The notes beneath the pieces are model-generated. The model was not told where the DNA came from. It saw only the letters and a list, made by a program, of their open reading frames with translations, and ran no database searches. Below, in pieces: positions 1 through 9,702 of a stretch of DNA of 64,000 nt. This DNA comes from Zygaena filipendulae (Eukaryota; Arthropoda; Insecta; Lepidoptera; Zygaenidae): the NCBI GenBank assembly GCA_907165275.2, contig OU015650.1:8152001-8216000 (forward strand), given 5' to 3'. The translations under genes and the position numbers were made by a program. The first letter of the stretch is position 1, and every line of letters starts with the position of its first letter.

Positions 1-179
1 ACCTAATTAATATACCTAGTACTTACCTATTTTTTCAAAACAGTTTTGATAGAATATTTCTGTTCTTACCAGCTAAATCAATAGGTGCCTAAACTATGCC
101 GCTAAATTTTAATGCGTGTTTCCGCCTTTTTTTGAGTTGCGACTTTTAGTCCAGTCAATTCTTATCTACTATTATAAAT

Positions 180-360
180 GCGAAAGTGAGTTTGTTTGTT
201 ATGCTTTCACGCCTTAACGGCTCAATCACTCATCACGAAATTTTGCACACACGTGGTCAGGGGTACCTACCGAGAAGGACATAGGGTACTTTTTGTTCCG
301 GAATTCTCGCAGTAACTTCGAAATTGTCACGGGTAAAACAGCGGGGAACAGCTAGTAAAG
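180..360. repeat. RTE-type retroelement 3' remnant
   Basis: The stretch reads like the interspersed tail that recurs throughout this window: a block about heat-insensitive wording in the DNA such as 'ttttgcacacacgtggtcagggg', then 'atagggtactttt', then 'cccgcg..aactcc' and a terminal 'ggggaacagctagt'. More than fifteen versions occur here, in both orientations. From general knowledge these are 3' parts of RTE-like non-LTR retrotransposons or the SINEs that use them. No coding capacity is visible. Confidence 0.6.
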
Positions 361-364
361 CAAT

Positions 365-1064
365 AACTTTGCCATTTCAGTTGAAAGGATAGGACCAACG
401 CTTTTCCCGTTGGTCCTATCCTTTTAACTGAAGTGTTTATACTCACTCGAATAAAAAATAAATATCTCAAAAAATCTTTTGCCAATAGCTCTTAAATTGT
501 TCAAAATATTTAAAAATATTTCAAATAAAAATTATAGAAAATAAAACTTCCTGCAAAAGAACTCTCTTATTATTTTTGCATAGGTGCGTTAGTTTCTGCA
601 AAAAACGCGCTAAAGTGCAATATTTATATAAAAATGTCCAATATATCCTAAATGGTTGGAAATATCAAAAAATGTTTCAAATAAAAATTATAGAAAATAA
701 AATTTCCTACAATAAAGCTATCTTAACATTTTTCCATAGGTGTGATAGTTTTCGCAAAAAATGCGCCAAAGTGTAAATTTTTATAAAAATGTCTAATATC
801 TCTCTTAAACTGCTCGAAACATCGAAAAACGCACGCAAAAATATTCAGAAAGCATTGTTTGTAGGAAATTTCATTGTGAATAATTTTTATTTCAAAAATA
901 AACCATTTAGGAGATATAGTCAAAAAAGTGCTTTTTTGAGCTTTCGCCATTTTTTTTCAAACTTTCCTTTGTTTTAGATACCTGACTTCTTAGGATAATA
1001 CATATCGAATACTGACACGAATTTTTCCGTTGGTCCTATCCTTTCAACTCAAAATGACAAAGTT
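365..1064. mobile_element. Inverted-repeat DNA element with internal tandem repeats
   Basis: The ends are inverted copies of each other: 365-400 contains 'ttgaaaggataggaccaacg' and 1028-1064 carries its reverse complement followed by 'aaaatgacaaagtt'. A second inverted copy of the same motif lies right behind the left end (about 403-434), so the left end folds as a hairpin. The interior has two direct repeats of roughly 155 bp sharing 'aaattatagaaaataaaa', plus a partly inverted third copy near 830-920. Short ORFs here have no recognisable protein character. It looks like a non-autonomous DNA element; the family is unknown. Confidence 0.6.
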
Positions 1065-2436
1065 TTAGCTTTGTTGACTGGACTACTTCGGAGTTCTATT
1101 ATTTTGTAATAATAGCAATTCTATTATTATATATCGTAAAATACGTTTGTTTTTAACGTTTTGATCTTTCTCATTCTCACCCTAAATAATATAATACTAT
1201 TCCCTAATTTTTCATCAACACGAAAATTAATGACGGCACCACCATCTTCGATTCCCCTAAAAACTCCACTTGAGTACTCTGTGCACTAGTAGTACTATAG
1301 TATTACGTTATCTGTGTCGCTTCATGTCTGTGACGCAATGAAAGTACAATTTGTACAATTTGTGAGCATATTGATAGATGGCGCCATTACTTTAGGTTAC
1401 TTAACTACGTGTTGAAATAGTACTTATTATTGCCGCCAGAGAAACAAAATTGCTTTTATATTTGTTGGTTATTTAACAGATTACTTGATTTCTTTAAGCT
1501 TATGGAACATTTAAAATTATTTAAAGCATTGTTTACTTAGTAATTTCGCGTTATCTTCGTTTTACACGATCGTGAAATGCAAATCGATACCTCTAACGGC
1601 ATCTATCGATAATCACTCAGAATTATTTTTCTTTTCTTAGAGATGAGACCCCATGCCACAATTATAGTTCGCGGGTGTTTCGCGGCTTCGCGCGCGAACC
1701 ACGCGCGAATGTGGAGAGCCCTTAAAAATGTAACGAGGCGGCTGTATGCCACTCGTTACGATATCCAGCCTCATTTGTATTACTTTTTATTTTTAAGATA
1801 AGTTCTTTTTTATATTCTTATTATAAATTTCAAATAATTTTTGTATTCTCATTTTGTATTTTATTAGCGACTTCAATTCTGAATAAATTTTATTTTATTT
1901 TATTTTATTATCTTATTTGAGCTAGCCGAGGATTATTACTTCCGAACCTCACAAGAATCCCCTTAAATGCATTTCGTTTTCGAGCATAGACAATGTGTGG
2001 GTTGCCATATTTAAAAAAAATGTTAATATTTACTGGTGACGTAATTACCATCTAGATCCCCCCACCCCCCATGTCTTCAAAAATAAGCAAAGCAAAGACC
2101 CCTCCGCCCCCCTATAGTGCTTACGTAATACTTGAACGGCCAATCACATCTTTTGTGAACTTATGAAATTTTGCCATAAAACGTAAATGTAATTCCTCAA
2201 GAGACAATAATATTAATGTATGAAATAACAATCAAAACTCATAAATACTTTTAAGAGATATATTTAGCTAGGTAGCTAGTTGAGAAGTAATACTAAGTCA
2301 TATCACAATCCTTAACTACCCACATGATTCACATTATAAAAACAATAAAGTAAAAATGTATCCACACTAAGTTAAATTACAAATAGCTAACTACTTTGAA
2401 TATGACCAAAAATATATTTGATAAATATAAACTTAC
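1065..2436. other. No gene seen; repeat debris, probably intron or downstream of the Tudor gene
   Basis: I see no coding exon on either strand. A GC-rich short inverted segment ('cgcgggtg..cgcgcgcgaaccacgcgcg') lies near 1660-1720. It is followed by an AT-rich retroelement-like tail ending in a TTTTA microsatellite near 1885-1912. Short copies of 'gcaaagacccct' repeats lie near 2088-2140 and recur near 3590-3640. If the minus-strand gene at 2437-3960 continues leftward, this stretch is its intron. Confidence 0.4.
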
Positions 2437-3960
2437 TGTCTGACTCAACCTGAGTGTGGTTTTTTTACTTGGTTTCTGACGGGCAACCATAGATGCAACA
2501 TGCTGAGTTTCTTGACTTGCAATTGCATCAACAAGCCACTCTCCATTAACCTGTATGATCTTGAAGCCAGGGACATCTAAGAAAAGCTTCTCTAATGATG
2601 GATAACCCAATTTTTTGAAAGGAATCCATTCTCCTTGCAGTTCTCGATAATCTCCTATACAAAAGGTAAAATACATAATTTGGAACCATAGACATTAATT
2701 ATTGAAAATTTATGAAGTTCTTAATAAATAGGTATGCAAATCGTGATGCCAGTTGCTCTGCATAGATTGCAAATTATTCTGACAATCACATTGGCCATCT
2801 AGCCACTTCCAGCAAGAAGGGTCCAGATATATTGTATACTAGATGTTCCCTTGGGTTTCACCCACATTAATTTTGGAGTTCCCAGGGGAATTCCAGGACA
2901 AAAGTACACTATGTCCTTCTCAAAACCCCTGACAATGTGTATGCAAATTTGAATGATGATTAGTTTAGCTTTTAAAATGTGAAAGTGTAACAAGCAAATT
3001 AACATAATACAGTTTTGCCTTCCAATCACCATCCCCCCACCCCCCATGTCATAAAGAGTAGAATCCGTGATTTTGTACATTGAATATTTTTAACTAAAAT
3101 TGAGAGGGGTGATAAAAGAAGAGTAACCAAGCTCAAAAAAAGTTTTTAAAATTATTTTCTGTCTGTCTGTTCGCGATAATCTCTGCATCTACTGAACGGG
3201 TTGTCATGCAGTATTAAGTAGTAGATTAAGCTAAGTCTGGAGCAACATATAGGTTTTGTTTCATCGAAATAGGACATAGGGGAAAAAAGCTATCATCAGT
3301 TAAAGACTTCAGCCCAATGCAATGGCCGAAAGCTTCGATATTATTTTGCATAACGAACACGATAAAACCTTTTTAGAGATATGCATTTTTTTTTCTTTTG
3401 AATTGATTTTTCGCAAAGTGACAGTTTTAAAGCTTGGAGAGACAAATGATGTGATTGAATTTTTGGAGACTAAAGAGTATATAACCACTATGTTTTAAAA
3501 GAGTGGGAAAATCTAACGTCATTACTGTCATTGCAAGGGTCGAAAATTCACATGGGTGAAACCGTGGGCACCAGCTAGTCAAAAATAAGCAAAGCAAAGA
3601 CCCCTCTGCCCCCCTATAGTGCTTATGTAATACTTAAACGGCCCCTTGAGTCAAATAATTATTTTAGTATATATTTAAGAAAAAGGGGATTTATTTCAAC
3701 AACAAGTTAGAATGAAATCAAGTAATCAGTGTATCATGAAAGGTATGTTATTATTATGTGCCAGTTTGAGTTGAATATTCATGAATTCATATTAATTTAA
3801 GGTTTGAAGGTATTGTCTCAACTTAAAATAAGTTACAGAAAACAAAAATATTATAATTTATTACTCTTCACTTACTGTTGCACTGTTTTAAAGTTAATGC
3901 ACCCTTTACAGATATAAGTGTTGCTCGAAGAGCTTGTATAACCTGTTCTTTGTCTGCCAT
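2437..3960 (-). CDS. LOTUS-domain Tudor protein, TDRD7/Tapas-type (5' exons only)
   Basis: Two coding exons on the minus strand: 3960-3876 starts at ATG and ends A|GTAAGT, and 2654-2437 follows a TATAG acceptor and ends ACA|GTAAGT. Joined, they read in frame (phase 1) for 101 residues. The protein begins MADKEQVIQALRATLIS and contains NRDYRELQGEWIPFKKLGYP and ASMVARQKPSKK. This is the pattern of an N-terminal OST-HTH/LOTUS domain, most like TDRD7 and Drosophila Tapas; Tejas/TDRD5 is the alternative. Family members act in nuage, the germ granule of piRNA and mRNA control, and LOTUS domains can bind Vasa helicase. Upstream, TTTCTTTCAG at about 3976-3985 looks like an acceptor for a leader intron, with a matching CAG|GTAGGT donor near 4546. 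The Tudor domains and the stop codon were not found in the window, so the gene should continue to the left. The first coding intron (2655-3875) holds repeat insertions. Confidence 0.75.
2810..3650. repeat. RTE-type and related repeats in an intron of the Tudor gene
   Basis: 2815-3075 carries 'gggaattccaggacaaaagt' and 'tatgtccttctc', an RTE-type tail. 3090-3580 is a related repeat ('gagaggggtgataaaagaag' ... 'ggtgaaaccgtgggcaccag') whose second copy lies at 59800-60570. Both end in the usual 'cagctagt'. They carry no ORF of interest. Confidence 0.6.
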
Positions 3961-4545
3961 AATGTCATAACTGAAAGAAATTATGCTGGTATAACTTATT
4001 AAATGTATTGTATGTATCAAATATAAAAAAAAACAACTGATTGCATAGTGTAACTATAAAATGAGATTTGTTTAAAATTTATCCACTAAAACAAAATTTT
4101 AAAATAATATAAAGGGAGAGATTTTCATTTTATTCTATTCTTTCTATTCTATTTCAAATAACAAGCGAAAAGACAAAAAATAAATTGAAGTAAAAAATCT
4201 TTTTTGTTAACTTTGGCAAACAAGCATTAGATTCGCATGTAACGCAATGATATTTTATGTAATAAAGGACCATTTATGTTACGTGAAAAGAAATTAAGTA
4301 ATAACAATTTCTTTAGTTTCAATAAAGTTACCGTCAATGATAAATACTTATAACATTGAGATAAAGTAATGTGTACATATTTACACATGGAAAAGAACTT
4401 ATACTCAGCAGCTCTTGTATATTTAACAACAAAAAAAATAACAAACTTTCTATGAATCGTTTCGAAGGATATATAACGAAATCAGACACGTAATCACAAT
4501 TTAAAAGTTAGTGACCATTATTTTATTTGTATTTCAATACCTACC

Positions 4546-4600
4546 TGCTCCTCGCAAAAACACGCAATTTCTGACGTAAGATAAATTTTTAATTTGCAAA
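4546..4600 (-). other. Probable 5' leader exon and promoter area of the Tudor gene
   Basis: On the minus strand the sequence GCGAGGAGCAG|GTAGGT near 4556-4546 makes a good splice donor. It pairs with the TTTCTTTCAG acceptor just before the ATG exon at 3960. The transcription start was not located. The boundary at 4600 is approximate. Confidence 0.4.
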
Positions 4601-4769
4601 TAAAACTTTACAAAAAACAGATATATCATACAATTATTTTTATTATTCTCTGTATCGAATACAAATATTGTCAAAACATTCGCCCCAAATTCCAAAAGCA
4701 AAAATGCTTACTTTAGTTTTTTGAACAGATACAAATAGGCATGTGCACAAATTAACTAGACTTATGTGG

Positions 4770-4915
4770 CATGTGCAAAAAATAGGTAATAGATTTAATG
4801 TATCAATCGATTATTTTTTATGGTAATCGTTTTTTATCGATTATCCTCAAGCAGAGAAAAATCGATTTTATATTAATCGTTTTTTTTTTTCTCTCTGTGT
4901 TACATCCCTAGTATA
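4770..4915. repeat. ATCGATT-rich short element
   Basis: Repeated 'atcgatt' and 'aatcgat' words are followed by a T-run and 'gttacatccctagta'. Related 'aaaatcgattatcc' and 'ggatgtaaaaattatcgatt' stretches occur at 32495-32575 and 34880-34995. This suggests a small interspersed element, perhaps hAT-like, whose end reads GGGATGTAA. No clean target-site duplication was found. Confidence 0.4.
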
Positions 4916-5056
4916 ACGCGATCATAGACGGAACGAGCGTCTCGCGACAGTAACGTTTTGGCACCGATAAGGGCGCGAAACTTTGAAATATGGACTAGCT
5001 CATAGTGTAGATACTCTTTGGACTAGCAGGTACAAGGAGCAGCAACTCTAGTAGTA

Positions 5057-6506
5057 CGGACCGCCAAGAGGGGATTTCTGGATTAGCTAAAGCGCGTCAG
5101 ATGAACATAAGGGGGGTACCTTGCGCCATATTGAGTACCTCCACCAAATATAGGCCCTCTACACTGGTGGGTGCGTCTAGAATAAACGATCAGATTTAAA
5201 AAAAAAAATCGATAACTCGAAATACTCGAGCGCGTCAGATTAAGAAATGGTGAGTTAATTACATGATGAGAAGTGTGTATATGAATAATCTGACGATTTG
5301 AACGTGACGTAAGGGAATTAGAGGATCACAAACTTACAAAAAAAAAACGCAACCTCGACATTCTCGAGCGCGGTTGAATTATTTTTTATTTTGAAGTAAA
5401 TAATTCAAGGATAGCGGAAAAATATAATCTGCCGATTTTCATAAGCCGAAGAAACAAAAACGAGCAGCTGCAGTGAAACATTTACCTATTCATATCTCTG
5501 TCTTTCTTTCCCTTTTACTTTTTCTCTATCTCTCACTCTCTCGCACCGTCCTCGCACTACTTTCCGTCGCCATAACGTCATCACAGTATATCACGGCGCT
5601 AAACGTGTCCAATTATAATTTTTTTTTTGGTCGGTTAAAATACATATTAAAATAAGTTAAGGTAAGTATCACATCAAACTATAGGTTAACCTGTAGTTTG
5701 ATGCTGCTGTCCATCGCCATGTCGCCATTTTACTTTACAGCTCATCACAAAACAACGCGTTCATGTTATTATATGTAAAACGCTCTGGCTTGTTTGTGCT
5801 TTAAAGTTAGTTTTGTGAATAATATTTTGTGAGCTTTTACATATTTCATAGAAATATAAAGTGTGTTTTTTGTGAATAAGAAATAGCTCATAAAGTTATT
5901 AAACTTACGTCAGAAAGAAAAAAAAAATCTTAAAAATAAGTAAATCATAATTTTTGTTTCTAGCAGTCAGATTAATAATATCCCTCAAAATTATTGTCAG
6001 ATTTTAAGCCAACATAACTCGGACTGCAAGCTGAACCTTCTGTAAAATAATCTGACACGCTCGAGTATTTCAAAATTGAGATTTATTTTTGCATTTTCAA
6101 AAATTCGCTACTACCTTGCGTCACCTGCAAATCGGCAGATTTTCGAAGGGGAGCATTTTTAGGGTTCACTTAACATCCCCATTAAATATCTGACGCGCTG
6201 GAGTAAATTTTTTTTTTTCATTTTCTCCCCTTCCGGATGGCCACCCCCACCACGCAAATCGGCAGATGAATATATTTTCGATATCAGAGATATCTTGGAG
6301 TATCTAAACTACAATATCTGACGCGCTCGAATATTTCCATTTTATTATTTTTTTTTTTTTACATTTTTGAAAGCCTGTAGAAGCTAAACCCACCGGTTAA
6401 TGAAAAAACATCATATAACCTTATTTTGTTATATCTCCTAATCTTCAAAACCCAATAGGTCCCAACGACGCTCGAGTTAATCCCGAATTAGCATCGGTAT
6501 CTCCCG
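5057..6506. mobile_element. Non-autonomous DNA element, copy A, with subterminal motif arrays
   Basis: The left end begins CGGACCGCCAAGAGG and the right end finishes GGTATCTCCCG. The element is flanked on both sides by TAGTA (5052-5056 and 6507-6511). A second copy lies at 23579-25229. The left half carries the motif CTCGAGCGCGTCAGAT (near 5092, 5225, 5363 in variants), and the right half carries it reversed as ATCTGACGCGCTCGA (near 6051, 6189, 6315, 6468). A second motif pair, ATCTGCCGATTTT on the left and AATCGGCAGAT on the right, shows the same inversion. The 60-codon ORF at 5473 is conserved in position with copy B but looks like simple pyrimidine-rich DNA, not a protein. Superfamily undetermined. 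Confidence 0.7.
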
Positions 6507-7960
6507 TAGTATAGGGTACATTTTAACGTAGTGTGATCACTCGCTCTCTCTCTCACACACTGACCCTAACGGACCCTAGCTAGATTGGTGCCGAGCCGAC
6601 GCGATTACACTGCTCTAGATCGTAACTAATTGCTGTGCCCCGTGGTTTCACCCGCGTGAAAAGTTTTTATGTAACAACTTTTTTTTCCTGACATCCGATT
6701 TGAATGAAATAAATGTAAAGCCTATATGTAGATCCAGGCTAAGCTTAATCTACCTGTGAAAACCGCGTGACAATCCGTTCAGTAGATTCAGAGATTATCG
6801 TGAACAGACAGACAGACAAACAGACAGACAGAAAAGATTTTTAAAAACCCTGTTTTTGTACTTGGTTACTCTTCGTTTATCATCCCATGTCAATTTTTGT
6901 TAAAAATATTCAATGTACAGAATCGCGGATTCTGCTCTTTTATTTTAGTATAGATAGATAAATAGATAGATAGATAGATAGATAGATATGTAGACTTCCA
7001 ACCGCACTAAACAATAAACCTTTCGACAGCATCTCCTGCGCAAAAAACAGTCGATGACACCCGGCACAGGAGAAGATGATATTAAAATTTTTCAAATTGT
7101 GTTTTGTTTATGTTGGTATTTTGTTTGTATATTATTATATCATATACCTACCTATCGAACAGATGCACACCAGATCAGCCTATTCTTATCTCTTTTCCTG
7201 TTGCGGGTCTGCTGGAAGAAATTCCACATGGAATAAGCATGACCCTTGTACATGATTACTTTTATACTTTCTTTCCTTTTTTGTTGTCCTTGTGTGCATT
7301 AATTGTTAAATAAATAAATAAATTTTATTTATTTTATTTTTTAAATTATTTATTTAAATTTAAATTATTACATAAGTTATTTATTTTACTAGCTATTATA
7401 TTCTAGCGTTTCTCCGCGGTTCATCCGCGTTAATTTCAAAGATGTGTTATTCTGAATTGCTTCTACTTGAAGCATGATCAAAATATTAGCCTTAAATAGG
7501 TATATTATTATACATGCATTTAATTTTCGACGTTTACAAAATAATGGTTAACGACATCTCTTCATTATTTCAGGAATAAAAGAAGTTTTAACCGTCGAGA
7601 ACCTGTATCACGCACATACAGGCACAGGACAGTTACAATTTCAAAAAACTTTTGTTAGCAATACATAGATGGCACAATATTAATACAATAATTATTAGCC
7701 AAGCTTGGTAAAAAATCCTATAGAGCAGATAGCAGACAGTAGATATATAATATGATAATAGGCATCTATAGCTATTATTTTTTATTAGATATTTTTATAG
7801 CTGTATTATTGTAAAGTTTCATTAAAATCCATTCAGTAGTTTTTGCGTGAAAACGTAACAAACATCCATACAAACTTTATAATATAAAGATTTTTAGAAT
7901 AATAAGTAAGGATTTCTTTTATTTAAAATTAATCGAGTAGTAGTAAAAGCTCAGTAAGCA
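6507..7960. repeat. Intergenic repeats: RTE-type tail, GATA microsatellite, AT-rich tail
   Basis: 6510-6610 matches the 'gtgtgatcactcgctctctc' MITE ends also present at 35760 and 59480-59580. 6635-6950 is an RTE-type tail. 6951-6990 is a (GATA)n microsatellite. 7250-7385 ends in AAATAAATAAAT and mixed A/T. Another RTE-type tail spans roughly 7390-7890. No gene is seen. Confidence 0.5.
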
Positions 7961-8089
7961 AAGACGTCTTGTTGCCGCTAACACTTCGACGTCCTCCCTT
8001 GTTGCTAGCTCAAAGACAACTGAAATCTGAATGCCGGCTGCAGCTCTTTTCCATCAATCGTGCGGTCGCACGAGCGACGGGACGAGGCA

Positions 8090-8262
8090 GCGTTTACACT
8101 CGCACCTCGTACCCCACCACGAAACGAAGCACAAGACGAACGAACGAGGCGCGAATGTAAACGCCGAGTATTATATTATCTGTGGCCGATAAAATAGCGT
8201 TACACTCGCGCCCTGGCCACAAGACAAAGCACGAGGCGAGGTACGAGGTGCGAGTGTAAATC
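8090..8262. mobile_element. Short inverted-repeat MITE
   Basis: The left arm 'gtttacactcgcacctcgta' (8092-8111) is matched by its reverse complement 'tacgaggtgcgagtgtaaa' (8242-8260). Internal copies of 'cgaggcgcgaatgtaaacg' and 'gcgttacactcgcgcc' suggest a second nested pair. The 63-codon ORF starting at 7969 runs through it and is accidental. Confidence 0.55.
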
Positions 8263-8280
8263 CCGTATCACAGTTCACTT

Positions 8281-9262
8281 CAGTGTCGCCAACTTAGGGG
8301 TTTTCCCCCTAGATTAAGGGGGAAAATGAATTCAATGGGATTTTTTAGGAGGATTTTATTTTTAGGGGTATTTTTAGGGGTTTTTTGACTTATATATATT
8401 ATTTTTTTCAAATTTAAATATATTTTTTTTATCTAGAAAAATAGAGGTATAAATTTTTATACCTCTATTTTTCTAGATAAAAAAAATATTTATAAATATT
8501 TATAGGGCCTGAAGTAAAGCAATCTGGCCAATCGTGTTTATTTGTTGATTCAACGGCTTCTTATTATCAGTGTTTACCATAAACATAATAGGTTTTACTT
8601 ACTTTATTAATATTGTGTGTGTGTGGTGAAATTTGCATAATAGTGATTCATTAGTGATGAACAGTGTTTGGAAACAGTGAAATAGGTAAGATAAAATGGG
8701 GGCGTTCGTCGGGAGTTTGTCGTTATATGCAACTTCCGACAGAGCTCCTCTTATTAAGGTTTACTACGATATTTTTACTACGATCATTAGGAAAGCCGTA
8801 ATTTCGAAAAAATAAGAATTTCTTAATAAGCATTTTGATAATTAATCTTCATTTTGTAACGAAAAATGATTGGTCGTAAAAAAAATCAAGAGTCATTGCT
8901 TTTGATTGAATTGTTTTTTTTTTAAGACCAATAATTTTACCTTAATGATTTTGAAACTAGGCAAAAATCATGGCGCTGCTAATTACTATAAATTTTTTTT
9001 TAATAATATTATTGTATTTAGGGGGATTTAGGGGTTTTTGACTTAACTTTTAGGCCCGCCGCCCATTGTGACTTTTTGTCGACGTGACTTTCTGTCACTT
9101 ATGAAAAATGTACTGAGGTCACCGTATTGTCACGTCACCATAATGAGCGCACTCAGTATAGTTTTCATTGCACTTGACTAAGTGACAGAAAGTCACGTCG
9201 ACAAAAAGTCACAATGGGCGGCGGGCCTTAGGGGTTAATATTTTTTAGTATTGGCAACACTG
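8281..9262. mobile_element. hAT-like non-autonomous element abutting the Pep promoter
   Basis: The termini are CAGTGTCGCCAAC at 8281 and, reversed, CAGTGTTGCCAATAC at 9262. Flanking these is a perfect 8-bp duplication GTTCACTT at 8273-8280 and 9263-9270, the size typical of hAT transposons. The interior repeats 'ttaggggttttttgac'-like words and holds a long hairpin at about 8434-8480 built on 'tagaaaaatagaggtataaa'. No transposase is present. A smaller MITE is nested at 9053-9227. The right end lies only about 440 bp before the Pep start codon. Confidence 0.8.
9053..9227. mobile_element. PIF/Harbinger-like MITE nested in the hAT-like element
   Basis: The 49-bp terminal inverted repeats are identical, beginning GGCCCGCCGCCCATTGTGAC. 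They flank a 77-bp core, and the target duplication is TTA at 9050-9052 and 9228-9230. A 3-bp TTA/TAA duplication is characteristic of PIF/Harbinger. The perfect arms imply recent insertion or sequence homogenisation. It interrupts the 'ttagggg' repeats of the host element. Confidence 0.8.
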
Positions 9263-9702
9263 GTTCACTTTTCAGCCAGTAAGCCATAAGTCTAATTTGT
9301 GCCAGTAAGTCGTTAGGTTAGGGTAGGTGTGTTCTGTGCAGTAAGTCTACTGTTTAGTTAATTTGTGGCTTAATTTGCAGTTTCAGTGATTGTTCTGGTT
9401 CATTATCTTTCGCGGTTTTCTGAATATATAAGGTAATGCGTTTTTATTACTAACATTTATTTTTGCTTGCTGTAGTTAGTTTTTCTACCTTGAAATAGGT
9501 AGATTCCACCGCTAATCGGCATGCTTGTCGCAGTCGCCATCGCCATCTTGGAATTCTTGGATACGTTTGTCCCGATCATTTGGTTGGCTCGTGGCGTCAT
9601 TCATTATTTTTAAGCGTGGGTTTTGTTGGATTTATACTATGCTTATTTAACAGCAAATAGTGCCTACTTATATAAAAATTGTCATAAGTGTTTATCGCTC
9701 AG
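9263..9702 (+). promoter_or_regulatory. Pep promoter and 5' leader region
   Basis: The region between the hAT-like element and the Pep ATG contains the leader. 'TTCAG' words at about 9271-9276 fit an insect initiator. 'aag|gtaatg' near 9431 could be a leader-intron donor, with 'cgctcag' immediately before the ATG (9696-9702) as its acceptor. These are inferences; no TATA box is evident. Confidence 0.35.

Noticed and set aside
2799..3080. 93-codon minus-strand ORF
   Set aside because: It lies in an RTE-type tail within the intron of the Tudor gene.
5473..5655. 60-codon hydrophobic ORF, conserved at 24018 in the second element copy
   Set aside because: It is a pyrimidine-rich segment of a repeat; length and reading frame differ after the first 50 codons, and no start context or domain supports a protein.
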